NCBI GenBank assembly: GCA_050313295.1
Contig: JBNPLD010000010.1
From: S5-A14a sp022766365
GTDB lineage: Bacteria; Bacillota; Clostridia; Peptostreptococcales; Anaerovoracaceae
Direction: 5' to 3' (one strand)
Length of the DNA: 61,776 bases
The notes beneath the pieces are model-generated. The model worked only from the letters and a program-made list of their open reading frames with translations, ran no database searches and was not told where the DNA came from. The translations under genes were made by a program, and so were the position numbers. Numbering within the stretch: position 1 is the first letter of the stretch; each line of letters begins with the position of its first letter. Below are positions 44,771 to 54,389 of the stretch, piece after piece.

Positions 44771-45697
44771 ATGAACAAAATAGTATTCAAAGACATAAAA
44801 GATTTCAACCCGGATCATATCTTCCAATGTGGCCAATGCTTTCGTTGGGAGCCTGTTGACAGAACGGATATCAATGATTTAGCGGAAAGGAGCTGCGCAG
44901 GGGGACAAGAGCAGCTCAATACAGGATTCTTTTCTAATAAAAAGCAGCAATATCTTGGCATTGCAGGCAAATACTTGGCACTGATAGAATACGAATCCGA
45001 TCATAAGACTCTTACTATAACCGGAAATGGTGACAGAACGTTCTGGCGGAACTATCTGGATCTCGACAGAGACTATGGAGAAATTAAGGCACGTCTTATA
45101 AATCAGGACAGTACAATAGCAGAAGCCATCGACTTTGGATCCGGCATAAGAATATTAAATCAGGACCTTTGGGAAACTATAATCTCGTTTATAATATCAC
45201 AAAACAATCATATCCCTCGAATTAAGGGTTGCATCAACAACCTGGCCATTCATTTTGGTGATGAAATAGGAGGGACAGATTTTGTGGGAAAAATTATTGA
45301 CAGGGATTTCCATGCCTTCTCTTTGCCGAGTCCGGAGGTAATGGCAAACCTATCTGTGGAGGATCTTGCACCGATTCGCCTTGGATATAGGGCCAAATAT
45401 CTTATTGAGTCAGCAAAACAGGTTTGCGAAAAGGGATTACCTGACAGATATGAGGAACTTCTTCGTCTGACAGGTGTAGGCCCAAAGGTAGCAAATTGCA
45501 TTGCTTTGTTCGGCCTTGGGGAACGACAGAGTTTTCCAATAGACGTATGGGTTAAGCGTGTAATGCATCATGTTTACGGGCTCCCGGAAGAAGATATTAA
45601 GGGGATTGCGGAATTTGCAGAGAATAAGTTCGGAGATCTCGGAGGATATGCTCAGCAGTACCTGTTCTATTACATGAGAGAACTGGATAGGAAATAA
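44771..45697 (+). CDS. 8-oxoguanine DNA glycosylase/lyase (OGG1 type)
   Basis: This 308-residue base-excision repair enzyme has an N-terminal OGG_N domain (FQCGQCFRW at 18-26) and a HhH-GPD domain. The catalytic lysine is K239 in TGVGPKVANC, and the aspartate is D258 in FPIDVWVKR. The helix with SQNNHIPRIKG is typical of OGG1-like enzymes. It removes 8-oxoguanine and cleaves the strand, in keeping with the oxidative-stress genes in this window. It is 20 bases after the P-loop gene. Confidence 0.93.
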   Translation: MNKIVFKDIKDFNPDHIFQCGQCFRWEPVDRTDINDLAERSCAGGQEQLNTGFFSNKKQQYLGIAGKYLALIEYESDHKTLTITGNGDRTFWRNYLDLDRDYGEIKARLINQDSTIAEAIDFGSGIRILNQDLWETIISFIISQNNHIPRIKGCINNLAIHFGDEIGGTDFVGKIIDRDFHAFSLPSPEVMANLSVEDLAPIRLGYRAKYLIESAKQVCEKGLPDRYEELLRLTGVGPKVANCIALFGLGERQSFPIDVWVKRVMHHVYGLPEEDIKGIAEFAENKFGDLGGYAQQYLFYYMRELDRK

Positions 45698-45723
45698 GAA
45701 AAATAATATTTTTTTATTTCCCC

Positions 45724-45751
45724 TTGACATTGAACAAGAGAGTGGTAAAAT
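45724..45751 (+). promoter_or_regulatory. groESL promoter
   Basis: TTGACA (45724-45729) and TAAAAT (45746-45751) are 16 bases apart, directly before the CIRCE element. Confidence 0.85.
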
Positions 45752-45755
45752 ATAG

Positions 45756-45782
45756 TTAGCACTCCAACAAGATGAGTGCTGA
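45756..45782. promoter_or_regulatory. CIRCE operator (HrcA site)
   Basis: TTAGCACTC, nine bases, then GAGTGCTGA. Only one base differs from the TTAGCACTC-N9-GAGTGCTAA consensus. HrcA should repress groESL here. Confidence 0.97.
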
Positions 45783-45839
45783 CAAACTGAGATTTAAAAC
45801 TTAAACAAATAGTTAAAATCAGAAACAGGAGGTACAGAT

Positions 45840-46118
45840 ATGAAATTTGGAATTAGACCACTTGGAAGTAGAGTTGTTATCAAGAAGCTTGAGGCTGAGG
45901 AAAAGACGGCAGGAGGAATCATATTGACAAGTTCTGCAAAGGAAGCTCCTCAAATCGCTGAGGTGGTAGCTTGCGGTCCGGGAACTGACGATGAAAAGAT
46001 GGAAGTTTCTGTAGGTGATAAGGTTGTGTTCTCCAAGTATGCCGGAAATGAGATTAAGTTTGAAGGGGAAGAGTACACAATTATGAATCAAAAGGATATC
46101 TTGGCTGTCGTAGAATAG
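45840..46118 (+). CDS. groES: co-chaperonin GroES
   Basis: This 92-residue GroES forms the lid of the chaperonin. The mobile loop (EEKTAGGIILTSSAKE) and the PLGSRVVIKK start are typical. CIRCE controls it. ACAGGAGG precedes the start. A 156-base gap separates it from groEL, longer than usual, with no terminator seen. Confidence 0.97.
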   Translation: MKFGIRPLGSRVVIKKLEAEEKTAGGIILTSSAKEAPQIAEVVACGPGTDDEKMEVSVGDKVVFSKYAGNEIKFEGEEYTIMNQKDILAVVE

Positions 46119-46274
46119 AACAGATTTGACATTGTCGAAAATCTCAGAAGATTTAATGAAGATTCAATACTGAATAGAGATTCGGACTTTTGGTTGTATA
46201 TCGATCAGTTTAAAATAAACTTTCGAACATTATAAATATAGAGAAATTAGTTATTGAGAATATAGGAGGAAGAT

Positions 46275-47918
46275 ATGGCAAGAGATATTTTGTATAGTGA
46301 AGATGCAAGACAGAAGTTGCAGGCCGGAGTTGATAAATTGGCTGATACTGTTAAGATTACCCTTGGTCCCAAGGGAAGGAATGTTCTGATTGACAAATCC
46401 TTTGGAAGTCCATTGATTACAAATGACGGCGTGACCATCGCAAAGGAAATTGATCTTGAAGATGTTGTAGAGAACATGGGAGCACAGCTTGTAAGAGAAG
46501 TCGCCACCAAGACAAATGATGTTGCAGGTGATGGTACGACAACTGCAACGCTTCTGACACAGATTATCGTAAGAGAAGGATTCAAAAATCTTGCAGCAGG
46601 AGCAAATCCTATGGAGCTTAAGAGAGGAATCAACGGGGCGGTCGATGTTGCTGTTGACGAGATTGCTAAGATTTCAAAGGAAGTAGATTCAAGAGATAAG
46701 ATTGCTCAGGTTGCATCTGTTTCCGCAGATGATGATACTGTTGGCGAATTAATCGCTGATGCCATGGAAAAGGTAGGCACGGATGGAGTTATAACTGTAG
46801 AAGAATCAAAATCAACAGGGACAACTCTTGATGTGGTGGAAGGTATGCAGTTTGACAGAGGTTACCTGTCAGCATACATGGTAAATGACACAGAGAAAAT
46901 GGAAGCTGTTGTGGAGAATCCGTTTATCCTGTTGACTGATAAGAAGATAAGCAATATTCAAGATTTACTGCCGCTTCTTGAACAGGTTGTTAAAGCCGGG
47001 AAGAAGCTTGTAATTATCGCTGAAGATATTGAAGGTGAAGCACTGGCTACTCTGGTTGTTAACAAACTGAGAGGAACTATCGATGTGGTAGCTGTTAAAT
47101 CTCCGGGCTTCGGTGAGAGAAGAAAAGCTATGATGGAAGATATTGCCATACTAACCGGAGGTACAGTGATAAGTGAGGAACTTGGTTACGACCTGAAGGA
47201 AGCTACAATTGATCTTCTGGGTCAGGCTGCAACTGTAAAGGTGAACAAGGATCGAACTGTGATTGTCGGTGGTCACGGTGAAGCTGAAGATATTCAGGGC
47301 AGAATAGCAAGCCTTAAGAAGCAGATTGAAGAAACCGATTCTGAATTTGACAAGGAAAAATATCAGGAGAGATTAGCAAAGCTTTCCGGCGGTGTAGCGG
47401 TTATTCAGGTAGGTGCAGCAACGGAAACAGAGCTGAAAGAAAAGAAACTCAGAATTGAAGATGCTCTTAACGCAACAAAGGCTGCTGTTGAAGAAGGCAT
47501 AGTTTCCGGCGGCGGAGTTGCACTGATATCTGTGCTTCCTGCAGTATCAGAGTTTGCTGAGAGCCAGGAGGGTGATAGAAAGACCGGAGCTAAAATTATT
47601 CTGAGAGCTTTGGAAGAACCGGTACGCCAGATAGCAGAAAATGCAGGATTTGAAGGTTCTGTAATCGTTTCAGAAGTTAAGTCAAGGGAATCCGGAATTG
47701 GATTTAATGCTGCCACTGAGGAATATGTAGACATGATTAAGGAGGGTATTGTCGATCCTGCTAAGGTTACAAGATCAGCTGTTCAGAATGCGGCAAGTGT
47801 ATCTTCTATGCTTCTTACAACTGAGGCTACAGTGTCAGAAATCAAATCGAATGAGCCTGCACTTCCAAACATGGGAGGTATGGGCGGCATGGGAGGCGGA
47901 ATGGGCGGCATGATGTAA
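46275..47918 (+). CDS. groEL: chaperonin GroEL
   Basis: This 547-residue chaperonin matches the family length. It shows LGPKGRNVLIDKSFGSP, the ATP motif GDGTTTATLL (near 86-95) and the flexible C-terminal GGM tail. It folds proteins with GroES. AGGAGG precedes the ATG. The stop codon touches a 28-base direct repeat (47917-48005). Confidence 0.98.
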   Translation: MARDILYSEDARQKLQAGVDKLADTVKITLGPKGRNVLIDKSFGSPLITNDGVTIAKEIDLEDVVENMGAQLVREVATKTNDVAGDGTTTATLLTQIIVREGFKNLAAGANPMELKRGINGAVDVAVDEIAKISKEVDSRDKIAQVASVSADDDTVGELIADAMEKVGTDGVITVEESKSTGTTLDVVEGMQFDRGYLSAYMVNDTEKMEAVVENPFILLTDKKISNIQDLLPLLEQVVKAGKKLVIIAEDIEGEALATLVVNKLRGTIDVVAVKSPGFGERRKAMMEDIAILTGGTVISEELGYDLKEATIDLLGQAATVKVNKDRTVIVGGHGEAEDIQGRIASLKKQIEETDSEFDKEKYQERLAKLSGGVAVIQVGAATETELKEKKLRIEDALNATKAAVEEGIVSGGGVALISVLPAVSEFAESQEGDRKTGAKIILRALEEPVRQIAENAGFEGSVIVSEVKSRESGIGFNAATEEYVDMIKEGIVDPAKVTRSAVQNAASVSSMLLTTEATVSEIKSNEPALPNMGGMGGMGGGMGGMM

Positions 47919-48005
47919 TTGCCCCCGGACCGCATAGCTGACTGAGAGAATATAAAAATATAGGTGGCAATCATATGAATTGCCCCCGGACCGCATAGCT
48001 GACTG
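47917..48005. repeat. pair of identical 28-base direct repeats after groEL
   Basis: An identical 28-base segment starting AATTGCCCCCGGACCGCA and ending TAGCTGACTG is at 47917-47944 and 47978-48005, offset by 61 bases. The first copy begins in the groEL stop codon. The intervening 33 bases are AT-rich. No hairpin or U tract is obvious in the repeat. Confidence 0.95.
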
Positions 48006-48019
48006 TGCTTCTTGACACC

Positions 48020-48048
48020 TTGAAATCTTTCTCCTTTTCTATTATAAT
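48020..48048 (+). promoter_or_regulatory. murA promoter
   Basis: TTGAAA (48020-48025) and TATAAT (48043-48048) are 17 bases apart, 28 bases ahead of the murA ATG and just after the second direct repeat. Confidence 0.8.
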
Positions 48049-48076
48049 GGTTATAGAATAATTCTTGGAGGAATGA

Positions 48077-49348
48077 ATGGCAAAATTTTTAGTACAGAAG
48101 AGCGGACCATTATCCGGAGAGGTACAGATCAGTGGAGCTAAGAATGCTGTATTGCCTTTGATGGCAGCCTCTTTGCTAGCAGAAGAACCGTGTGAAATCA
48201 AGGATGTCCCTGACCTCCGTGATGTGAAAGTCATGAAGGAGATTTTGGAATCCGTAGGTTCGCAGGTGAAGGATATCGATGATGGTCATTTGAATATATA
48301 TACCGGAGAGATAACCAGAGCAGAAGGATGCTTTGAATTGGTGAACAAGATGAGGGCCTCGTTTTTGATAATGGGGCCCCTTTTGGCGCGTACCGGCAGA
48401 GGCAAGGTTTATCTGCCCGGGGGCTGTACCATAGGTGCAAGACCGATAGACTTGCATTTAAAGGGATTTGAGGCTTTGGGTGCAGAGGTAATTAATGAGG
48501 ATAGTTACGTTGAGTGTATTGCGCCTGAAGGAGGCCTTGTAGGAAACAGTATATATCTTGATTTCCCAAGTGTCGGAGCCACAGAAAATATAATGACGGC
48601 AGCGGTTCTTGCAACAGGAACCACTTCTATTTTTAATGCTGCTGAAGAACCTGAAATTGTGGATCTTGCAAACTTCTTGAACAAAATGGGTGCAAGGATT
48701 AAAGGAGCAGGAACGGATCATATTAAAATAGAGGGGGTAGAACACCTGAAATCTGCAAGGCATACGGTTATACCTGATAGAATTGAGACGGGGACATTCA
48801 TGTTGGCAGCAGCTATTACAAGAGGGAATATTCTAATCAAGAATGTTGTTCCTGACCACGTGATGCCTATAGCTGCAAAGCTCAGAGAGTCAGGGGTGGA
48901 TATTCTTCTTGAGGAAGACGGAATGCGAGTAAGGGCAGATGATAAAAATAGAAAATTTGTATCGACAGATATCAAGACCTTGCCATATCCGGGATTTCCT
49001 ACTGATATCCAAAGCCCTTTCATGAGCTATCTGACCACGGTAGATGGAGCCAGCACCGTTATTGAAACCGTCTTTGAAAATAGATTCATGCACGTTGCGG
49101 AATTGAATAGAATGGGTGCGAATATCAAGACAGATGGAAACAGGGCATTCATACCGGGAAGCAAAGTTCTTGAAGGTGCTCAGGTAATTGCAACAGATCT
49201 GAGGGCCGGTGCCGCTTTAGTTCTAGCCGGACTTGTTGCGGAAGGTACTACAGAGATTTCAGAGATATATCACATTGAAAGAGGATATGAGAAATTTGTT
49301 GAAAAATTTAGAATGTTAGGTGCGAACATCTTTAAAATGGAGGAGTAA
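48077..49348 (+). CDS. murA: UDP-GlcNAc 1-carboxyvinyltransferase MurA
   Basis: This 423-residue enzyme adds enolpyruvate to UDP-GlcNAc, the first committed step of peptidoglycan synthesis. Marks are the SGAKNAVLPLMAAS start, RASFLIMGPLLARTG, the fosfomycin-binding cysteine in PGGCTIGARP near 117, and the C-terminal DLRAGAALVLAGL. TTGGAGG lies before the ATG. fbp starts the next base after its stop. Confidence 0.97.
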   Translation: MAKFLVQKSGPLSGEVQISGAKNAVLPLMAASLLAEEPCEIKDVPDLRDVKVMKEILESVGSQVKDIDDGHLNIYTGEITRAEGCFELVNKMRASFLIMGPLLARTGRGKVYLPGGCTIGARPIDLHLKGFEALGAEVINEDSYVECIAPEGGLVGNSIYLDFPSVGATENIMTAAVLATGTTSIFNAAEEPEIVDLANFLNKMGARIKGAGTDHIKIEGVEHLKSARHTVIPDRIETGTFMLAAAITRGNILIKNVVPDHVMPIAAKLRESGVDILLEEDGMRVRADDKNRKFVSTDIKTLPYPGFPTDIQSPFMSYLTTVDGASTVIETVFENRFMHVAELNRMGANIKTDGNRAFIPGSKVLEGAQVIATDLRAGAALVLAGLVAEGTTEISEIYHIERGYEKFVEKFRMLGANIFKMEE

Positions 49349-51346
49349 ATGGCTGACATCAAGTATTTGAACAGGCTTTCGAGGGATTATCCGAATGCAA
49401 TGGCTGCAGCAGCTGAGATAGTGAATATCAATGCGATTTTGGCTTTGCCGAAGGGAACAGAGTATTTTTTAAGCGATCTTCATGGGGAACACGAGGCTTT
49501 TATTCACATGTTGAAAAGTGCCTCGGGTACAATTAAGAGCAAAATCGACGAACACTATGGCGGAATTCTCAGTGATGAGGACAGGGATGACCTGGCTGCT
49601 CTGATTTATGATCCTGTGAATGAAATTAAACGTAGGAAAAAATCTGAGCCGGACTTTAACAAGTGGGCTATTACTGTCATCTATAGACTTGTTACTATCT
49701 GTAAATCTGTAAGCACAAAATATACGAGATCTAAGGTAAGACGTAAACTTCCTAAATATGCAGCATATGCAATAGATGAACTGCTTCATGCAGATGATGA
49801 GGAAAACAGATCATATTACTATAAATCAATTATTGACACTATAGTCGATACGGGTATGGCTGAAAATTTCATTATCTCAATGGCAAATGCAACAAGTGAT
49901 CTTGCGGTTGACTATCTGCATATTATAGGTGACATTTTCGATAGAGGAGCACATCCTGACTACATTATGGACTTTCTGATGAAGCGAAATGAGGTGGACT
50001 TTCAGTGGGGTAATCACGACATAGTCTGGATGGGAGCTGCAACCGGTCACTGGGCATGTATTGCTAATGTTTTGCGAATGAACATAAGCTATAATAATTT
50101 CGATATGCTTGAAATCGGATACGGTATCAACCTTCGACCCTTGGCAATGTTCGCTAACAAGTGCTATGGTGACGATCCTTGTGAGAAATTCATGCCACAT
50201 ATTCTTGATAGAAACAATTTTGATCCTGTCGAAGAAAAATTGGCGGCCAAAATGCATAAAGCTATAGCAATTATGCAGTTTAAACTGGAAGGTCAGAGAA
50301 TCAAGGCTCATCCTGAATATGAATTGGATCATCGACTTCTCTTACATACGATCGATAAGAAAAACGGTACGGTAGAAATAGAAGGTAAAATTCATAATCT
50401 GAGAGAGTGGAATTTCCCTACTATCGATATGAATGATCCATATGCTCTTTCTGAGGAGGAAGAGCAGGTTATGGAGGCTTTATCGGCTTCGTTTTTAAAG
50501 TCCGAAAAACTCCAGAGGCACATCAAATTTCTGTATAGCCGGGGTGCGTTATACACAATATATAATGGGAATCTTCTTTTTCACGGATGCATTCCAATGG
50601 AGGACGATGGCAAAGAAGGCAAGTTCATCGATGTAAATATCGGAGGTAAGACTTTGAAGGGTAAGGCTTTGATGGATTACCTGGATACTTTGGTTCGAAA
50701 GGCCTATTTTTCACCGGAATCATATGGGGGAACTGTCGAATATCCGGGAGACATAATGTGGTACCTGTGGCTTGGATTCAATTCACCTTTGTTTGGAAAG
50801 GAAAAGATGACAACTTTTGAGAGGTTGTTCATTGATGATAAAGATACTCACAAAGAGCCGGTCAGACCTTATTATCAGCTGATTAAAAGGAGAGAACCAT
50901 GTGAGAAGATAATCAGAGAGTTCGGTCTTGATCCTAAGCGCTCAAAGATACTTAACGGTCACGTTCCTGTAAAGATTAAGGATGGAGAATCTCCTATAAA
51001 AGGTGGAGGGCTTCTTTATGTAATAGATGGAGGCATTTCTAAAGCATACCAGAAGAAAACGGGCATTGCCGGGTATACATTTATATTCAATTCCAGGTTT
51101 ATGGCACTGGCAGAACATAGGCCGTACAGTCCTTTAAAGCTGGATGGTACTCAGGAATTCGTTTCACCTGTAATGCAGACGGTAGAAACTCTCCCGGAGA
51201 GGATGATGGTTTTGGATACAGATATAGGAAAGGAACTTATTGAATTGGTTGCGGATCTGCGTGCACTTATGGACTGTTATGACAACGGCATAATTAAAGA
51301 ACGTTTTGACATTGGAACATTTGACGTGGATGAAGTTAAGTATTAA
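49349..51346 (+). CDS. fbp: fructose-1,6-bisphosphatase, class III
   Basis: This 665-residue protein is of the Firmicutes class III FBPase family and makes fructose-6-phosphate for gluconeogenesis and for GlmS. It contains a calcineurin-like metal site: FLSDLHGEHEAF (near 41-52), HIIGDIFDRGAHPD, WGNHDIVWMG, and a late LNGHVPVK. The gene is packed directly behind murA (TAA-ATG), with its Shine-Dalgarno in the murA end. Confidence 0.95.
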   Translation: MADIKYLNRLSRDYPNAMAAAAEIVNINAILALPKGTEYFLSDLHGEHEAFIHMLKSASGTIKSKIDEHYGGILSDEDRDDLAALIYDPVNEIKRRKKSEPDFNKWAITVIYRLVTICKSVSTKYTRSKVRRKLPKYAAYAIDELLHADDEENRSYYYKSIIDTIVDTGMAENFIISMANATSDLAVDYLHIIGDIFDRGAHPDYIMDFLMKRNEVDFQWGNHDIVWMGAATGHWACIANVLRMNISYNNFDMLEIGYGINLRPLAMFANKCYGDDPCEKFMPHILDRNNFDPVEEKLAAKMHKAIAIMQFKLEGQRIKAHPEYELDHRLLLHTIDKKNGTVEIEGKIHNLREWNFPTIDMNDPYALSEEEEQVMEALSASFLKSEKLQRHIKFLYSRGALYTIYNGNLLFHGCIPMEDDGKEGKFIDVNIGGKTLKGKALMDYLDTLVRKAYFSPESYGGTVEYPGDIMWYLWLGFNSPLFGKEKMTTFERLFIDDKDTHKEPVRPYYQLIKRREPCEKIIREFGLDPKRSKILNGHVPVKIKDGESPIKGGGLLYVIDGGISKAYQKKTGIAGYTFIFNSRFMALAEHRPYSPLKLDGTQEFVSPVMQTVETLPERMMVLDTDIGKELIELVADLRALMDCYDNGIIKERFDIGTFDVDEVKY

Positions 51347-51521
51347 GCCTCAGTATATTATAAACAGATTAATGCTTGAATGATATTAGAAATTGCTTTG
51401 CAGATTGTAGACTGGGTTTGCAGGGCAATTTTAATATTTCAAATAAAATAAAAACTCGTATGACAGGCTCGAGAGTGTGAGGGTAGAATTCTACTTTAAA
51501 TTTTTACAAGAGTATGAAATG

Positions 51522-51547
51522 GGACCGCTTTTTTAGGAGCGGTCCTT
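51522..51547 (+). terminator. hairpin after fbp
   Basis: GGACCGC pairs with GCGGTCC around TTTTTTAGGA. The downstream U tract is short (TT), so termination is likely but weaker. Confidence 0.55.
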
Positions 51548-51841
51548 GACATGACTTTATTAATATTTTATATTGAGTATGTTAAATAGGTCAGTCGATT
51601 CTGACAAAAGTCTTTAAAAATTACCATAGAAGGCTAATTTACAGAAAAAATCTCATACTCTCGAATTTATGGTTTGCTTTATGTACTGTGGTCCATAATT
51701 AACAAATCTATAATGCTAAAGGCTATCAGATCGATAGCACTTTATTTCAGTTTGGGATATGTCAATAGCTATATTTTTTCATTTCAACTGAATCAACCAT
51801 TTTGAAATCTATGCATATGGACATAGATACACCCTCAAAAT

Positions 51842-51878
51842 AAACACCCGGTTCTCAGAATGAGAACCGGGTGTTTTA
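51842..51878. terminator. terminator of gdhA (bidirectional)
   Basis: A 16-bp perfect stem (51842-51857 with 51861-51876) with loop GAA and flanking A/T runs. Confidence 0.92.
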
Positions 51879-51938
51879 TACGATGAGCATTCATAAAAAC
51901 ATAATGCTCATTACATATAGATCCATATTACTTACTTA

Positions 51939-53282
51939 TTAAACGATCCCTTGTGCCATCATAGCTTCCGCAACCCTTAAGAATCCGGCAATGTTTGCGC
52001 CCTTAACCAGGTCATAACCGTATCCGTATTTTGCAGATGCTGCTGCTGCTTGCTTATGTATATTAATCATGATTTGCTCAAGCTGTTCGTATACCTGTGT
52101 AGGTGTGAATACCGTGTGCCCTGCATTCTGTCCCATCTCTATGCAGGAACAAGCAACTCCGCCTGCATTTGCAGCCTTTGAAGGCCCAATGATAACATTA
52201 TGCTTCTGCAGATACTCAAGAGCATCGTTGGTAGTAGGCATATTGGCACCTTCGCATAGATATTTGCATCCATTCTCAACCATTTTCTTAGCATCTTCAA
52301 TGTGTATCTCGTTTTGAGTTGCACAAGGGATATAAAGGTCAGCCTTAACTCCCCATGGTTTTTCACCCTTGAAGAACTTAGCGGATTTAAATTGCTCAGC
52401 ATAAGGTTCAACGATGTTTTCGCCGCTGGCTCTTAGTTTAAGCATAAAGTCAATCTTTTCACCGGATACTCCATCTTCGTCATATACATATCCGTCAGGA
52501 CCGGAGATAGTAACAACCTTTGCACCCAGTTCATTCAACTTAGTCACGGTACCCCAAGCGACATTACCAAATCCGGAAACTGCTACGCTCTTACCTTCCA
52601 GTGATTCTCCAAAGTGTGCCAACATTTCTCTTGTGAAGAATACAATGCCGAATCCTGTGGCTTCTGTTCTTCCCTGAAGGCCGCCATATGGGATTCCTTT
52701 ACCTGTTAAAACACCGCTGTATTGGTCAAGGATTCTCTTATACTGACCGAAAAGGTATCCGATTTCACGAGCACCAACGCCAAGGTCACCGGCAGGGATA
52801 TCAGTATCAGGGCCTATATGTTTATAGAGCTCTGTCATGAAACTTTGGCAGAATCTCATAACTTCAGCATCAGACTTTCCTGTTGGATCAAAGTCAGCGC
52901 CACCTTTCCCTCCGCCGATAGGAAGACCGGTGAGTGCGTTCTTAAAGATCTGTTCAAATCCTAAGAACTTAACAACTCCCGAATAAACAGAAGGTGCAAA
53001 TCTGAGTCCGCCTTTGTATGGCCCGATTGCGCTGTTAAATTGAACACGGAAACCTCTGTTTACCTGAACTTTCCCCTCGTCGTCTACCCAAGGAACTCTA
53101 AAAGTTATCATTCTCTCAGGCTCGATAAGTCGCTCAAGAAGCCCGGCTTCTACATACTGAGGGTTTGCCTCAAGAACTGGTTCCAGTGAAGTAAGAACTT
53201 CCTCAATTGTCTGGTGAAATTCAGGTTCGCCAGGATTTCTCTTCTTTGCAATATCGATGTATTGCTCAACAAGTTTCGCCAT
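51939..53282 (-). CDS. gdhA: glutamate dehydrogenase
   Basis: This 447-residue enzyme interconverts glutamate and 2-oxoglutarate plus ammonia. It contains the catalytic-lysine motif PIGGGKGGADFDP (near 121-133), the RVPWVDDEGKVQVNRGFRVQ start of family I enzymes, and the Rossmann motif VSGFGNVAWG near 236. Length and motifs suggest the hexameric, mostly NADP-using type. Its promoter is intact directly upstream. Confidence 0.96.
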   Translation of the reverse strand: MAKLVEQYIDIAKKRNPGEPEFHQTIEEVLTSLEPVLEANPQYVEAGLLERLIEPERMITFRVPWVDDEGKVQVNRGFRVQFNSAIGPYKGGLRFAPSVYSGVVKFLGFEQIFKNALTGLPIGGGKGGADFDPTGKSDAEVMRFCQSFMTELYKHIGPDTDIPAGDLGVGAREIGYLFGQYKRILDQYSGVLTGKGIPYGGLQGRTEATGFGIVFFTREMLAHFGESLEGKSVAVSGFGNVAWGTVTKLNELGAKVVTISGPDGYVYDEDGVSGEKIDFMLKLRASGENIVEPYAEQFKSAKFFKGEKPWGVKADLYIPCATQNEIHIEDAKKMVENGCKYLCEGANMPTTNDALEYLQKHNVIIGPSKAANAGGVACSCIEMGQNAGHTVFTPTQVYEQLEQIMINIHKQAAAASAKYGYGYDLVKGANIAGFLRVAEAMMAQGIV

Positions 53283-53335
53283 TTCAAATCTCCTCTTTCT
53301 CTTTTGAATATTTAAGTAAGTAATCTACTACTTCA

Positions 53336-53363
53336 AATATAACACTATAGATTTTTTTGTCAA
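53336..53363 (-). promoter_or_regulatory. gdhA promoter
   Basis: On the minus strand TTGACA (53358-53363) and TATATT (53336-53341) are 16 bases apart. Confidence 0.75.
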
Positions 53364-53594
53364 CAAAATAACCAATTTTTATCATTTGTTGTATCATAAA
53401 ATTTCTATTGAGTTCACTATTATCAAGTGATGTGAAGGGAAATAACAACTTAGGCTGCAATATGTTTATTTTCATGTGCAATGGTCGATGTTAGAATTAA
53501 ATGCGAAAATGAAAACACGCAAAATTCTATAACCGTTGCAAATAAAAGAATCTAAGAAAAAACAAAATAACAATTTAATACATATCCTCACAAA

Positions 53595-53680
53595 AAAGAT
53601 AGAGTTTTAGTTATGATTTTCATTTTCATCGAAAATCAGTGTGGAGAAATCTCCGTACATATATCTATAACTCTATCTTT
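53595..53680. repeat. three-armed inverted-repeat structure at the element edge
   Basis: An outer 12-bp stem (53595-53606 with 53669-53680; AAAGATAGAGTT) encloses two hairpins: GATTTTC/GAAAATC (53615-53637) and GGAGA/TCTCC (53643-53654). It could be a terminator, a replication-origin structure or an element end. Confidence 0.7.
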
Positions 53681-53789
53681 ATTTATTGAAAGAAAGAATA
53701 CTTAGATAATATATATAAAGGAGATAAAAGAAAAGGGGGCTTATAAAGAGAAAATGAATAGATAAGTTAAGATTGAAAGTAAGTAGGGG

Positions 53790-54389
53790 GTGTTTAAGAT
53801 AGATAAATACTTTTATTTCAGATTTAGAAAGGATTTTTTTAATGATACTAGAATTTGGGAAATGAAAAGGTTACCAATTGTTGGTTATCAGTTTATCGTA
53901 ATTTACCTTGAGCTTTGTGGGCTTGCAACAGAAACAGGTGGAGTTTTAAAAATTAAGAAGATAGGCGATATTCCTATAATTCCAGACCTTGCGTTAAGGA
54001 TTGGAGAAAATGCAAATATAACAGCACAGGCTTTTACATACTTTATAGCTAATAATCTAATTGAGAAAATTGAGGATGAAGCCGAGATACATATTATCAT
54101 AGATGCAGTTGTGAATAATATAGGAAAGTCAAGTAAAGAAGCTGATAGAAAAAGATTAGCATACAATAATGAAAATAAACCTCAAATTACAGGCGGTGCA
54201 GTAAAACATTATGGACTGTTGAAAGAAGTTACTTTATCTGATGCAGAGTATGATGAGCTAAAAGGTATGTGTAAGCATATTGATAGTTATATAGAAAAAT
54301 TAGATTTAGATAAAGCGATGAACAAACTTGAGATAGAAAGTGATTTTAAATTTTTAAAAGAAAAAATAATTGAGGAGGGGTTACAATGA
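53790..54389 (+). CDS. replication protein with phage replisome-organizer N-terminal domain
   Basis: This 199-residue protein has the Phage_rep_org_N-like pattern: YFYFRFRKDFFNDTRIWEM, then GYQFIVIYLELCGLATETGGVLKI and a winged-helix-like LALRIGENANITAQAFTYFIANNLIE, in order. Such proteins start replication of phages or plasmids. The likely start is the GTG at 53790, because an in-frame stop lies 4 bases before it. The AGGGG next to it is unusually close for a ribosome binding site, so the exact start is uncertain. It overlaps the next gene by 4 bases. Confidence 0.75.
   Translation: MFKIDKYFYFRFRKDFFNDTRIWEMKRLPIVGYQFIVIYLELCGLATETGGVLKIKKIGDIPIIPDLALRIGENANITAQAFTYFIANNLIEKIEDEAEIHIIIDAVVNNIGKSSKEADRKRLAYNNENKPQITGGAVKHYGLLKEVTLSDAEYDELKGMCKHIDSYIEKLDLDKAMNKLEIESDFKFLKEKIIEEGLQ

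Larger units (their letters stand above)
51347..51938. other. intergenic region between fbp and gdhA
   Basis: About 590 bases, convergent genes on both sides. It has a hairpin (51522-51545) after fbp and the gdhA terminator (51842-51878). The part 51560-51840 is AT-rich without recognisable features. Confidence 0.6.
53283..53789. other. junction between chromosome and plasmid-like segment
   Basis: About 500 bases. The gdhA promoter is at 53336-53363. A three-armed structure occupies 53595-53680. Beyond about 53400 base composition shifts to strongly AT-rich. No direct repeat or tRNA end was identified as an attachment site. Confidence 0.5.
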
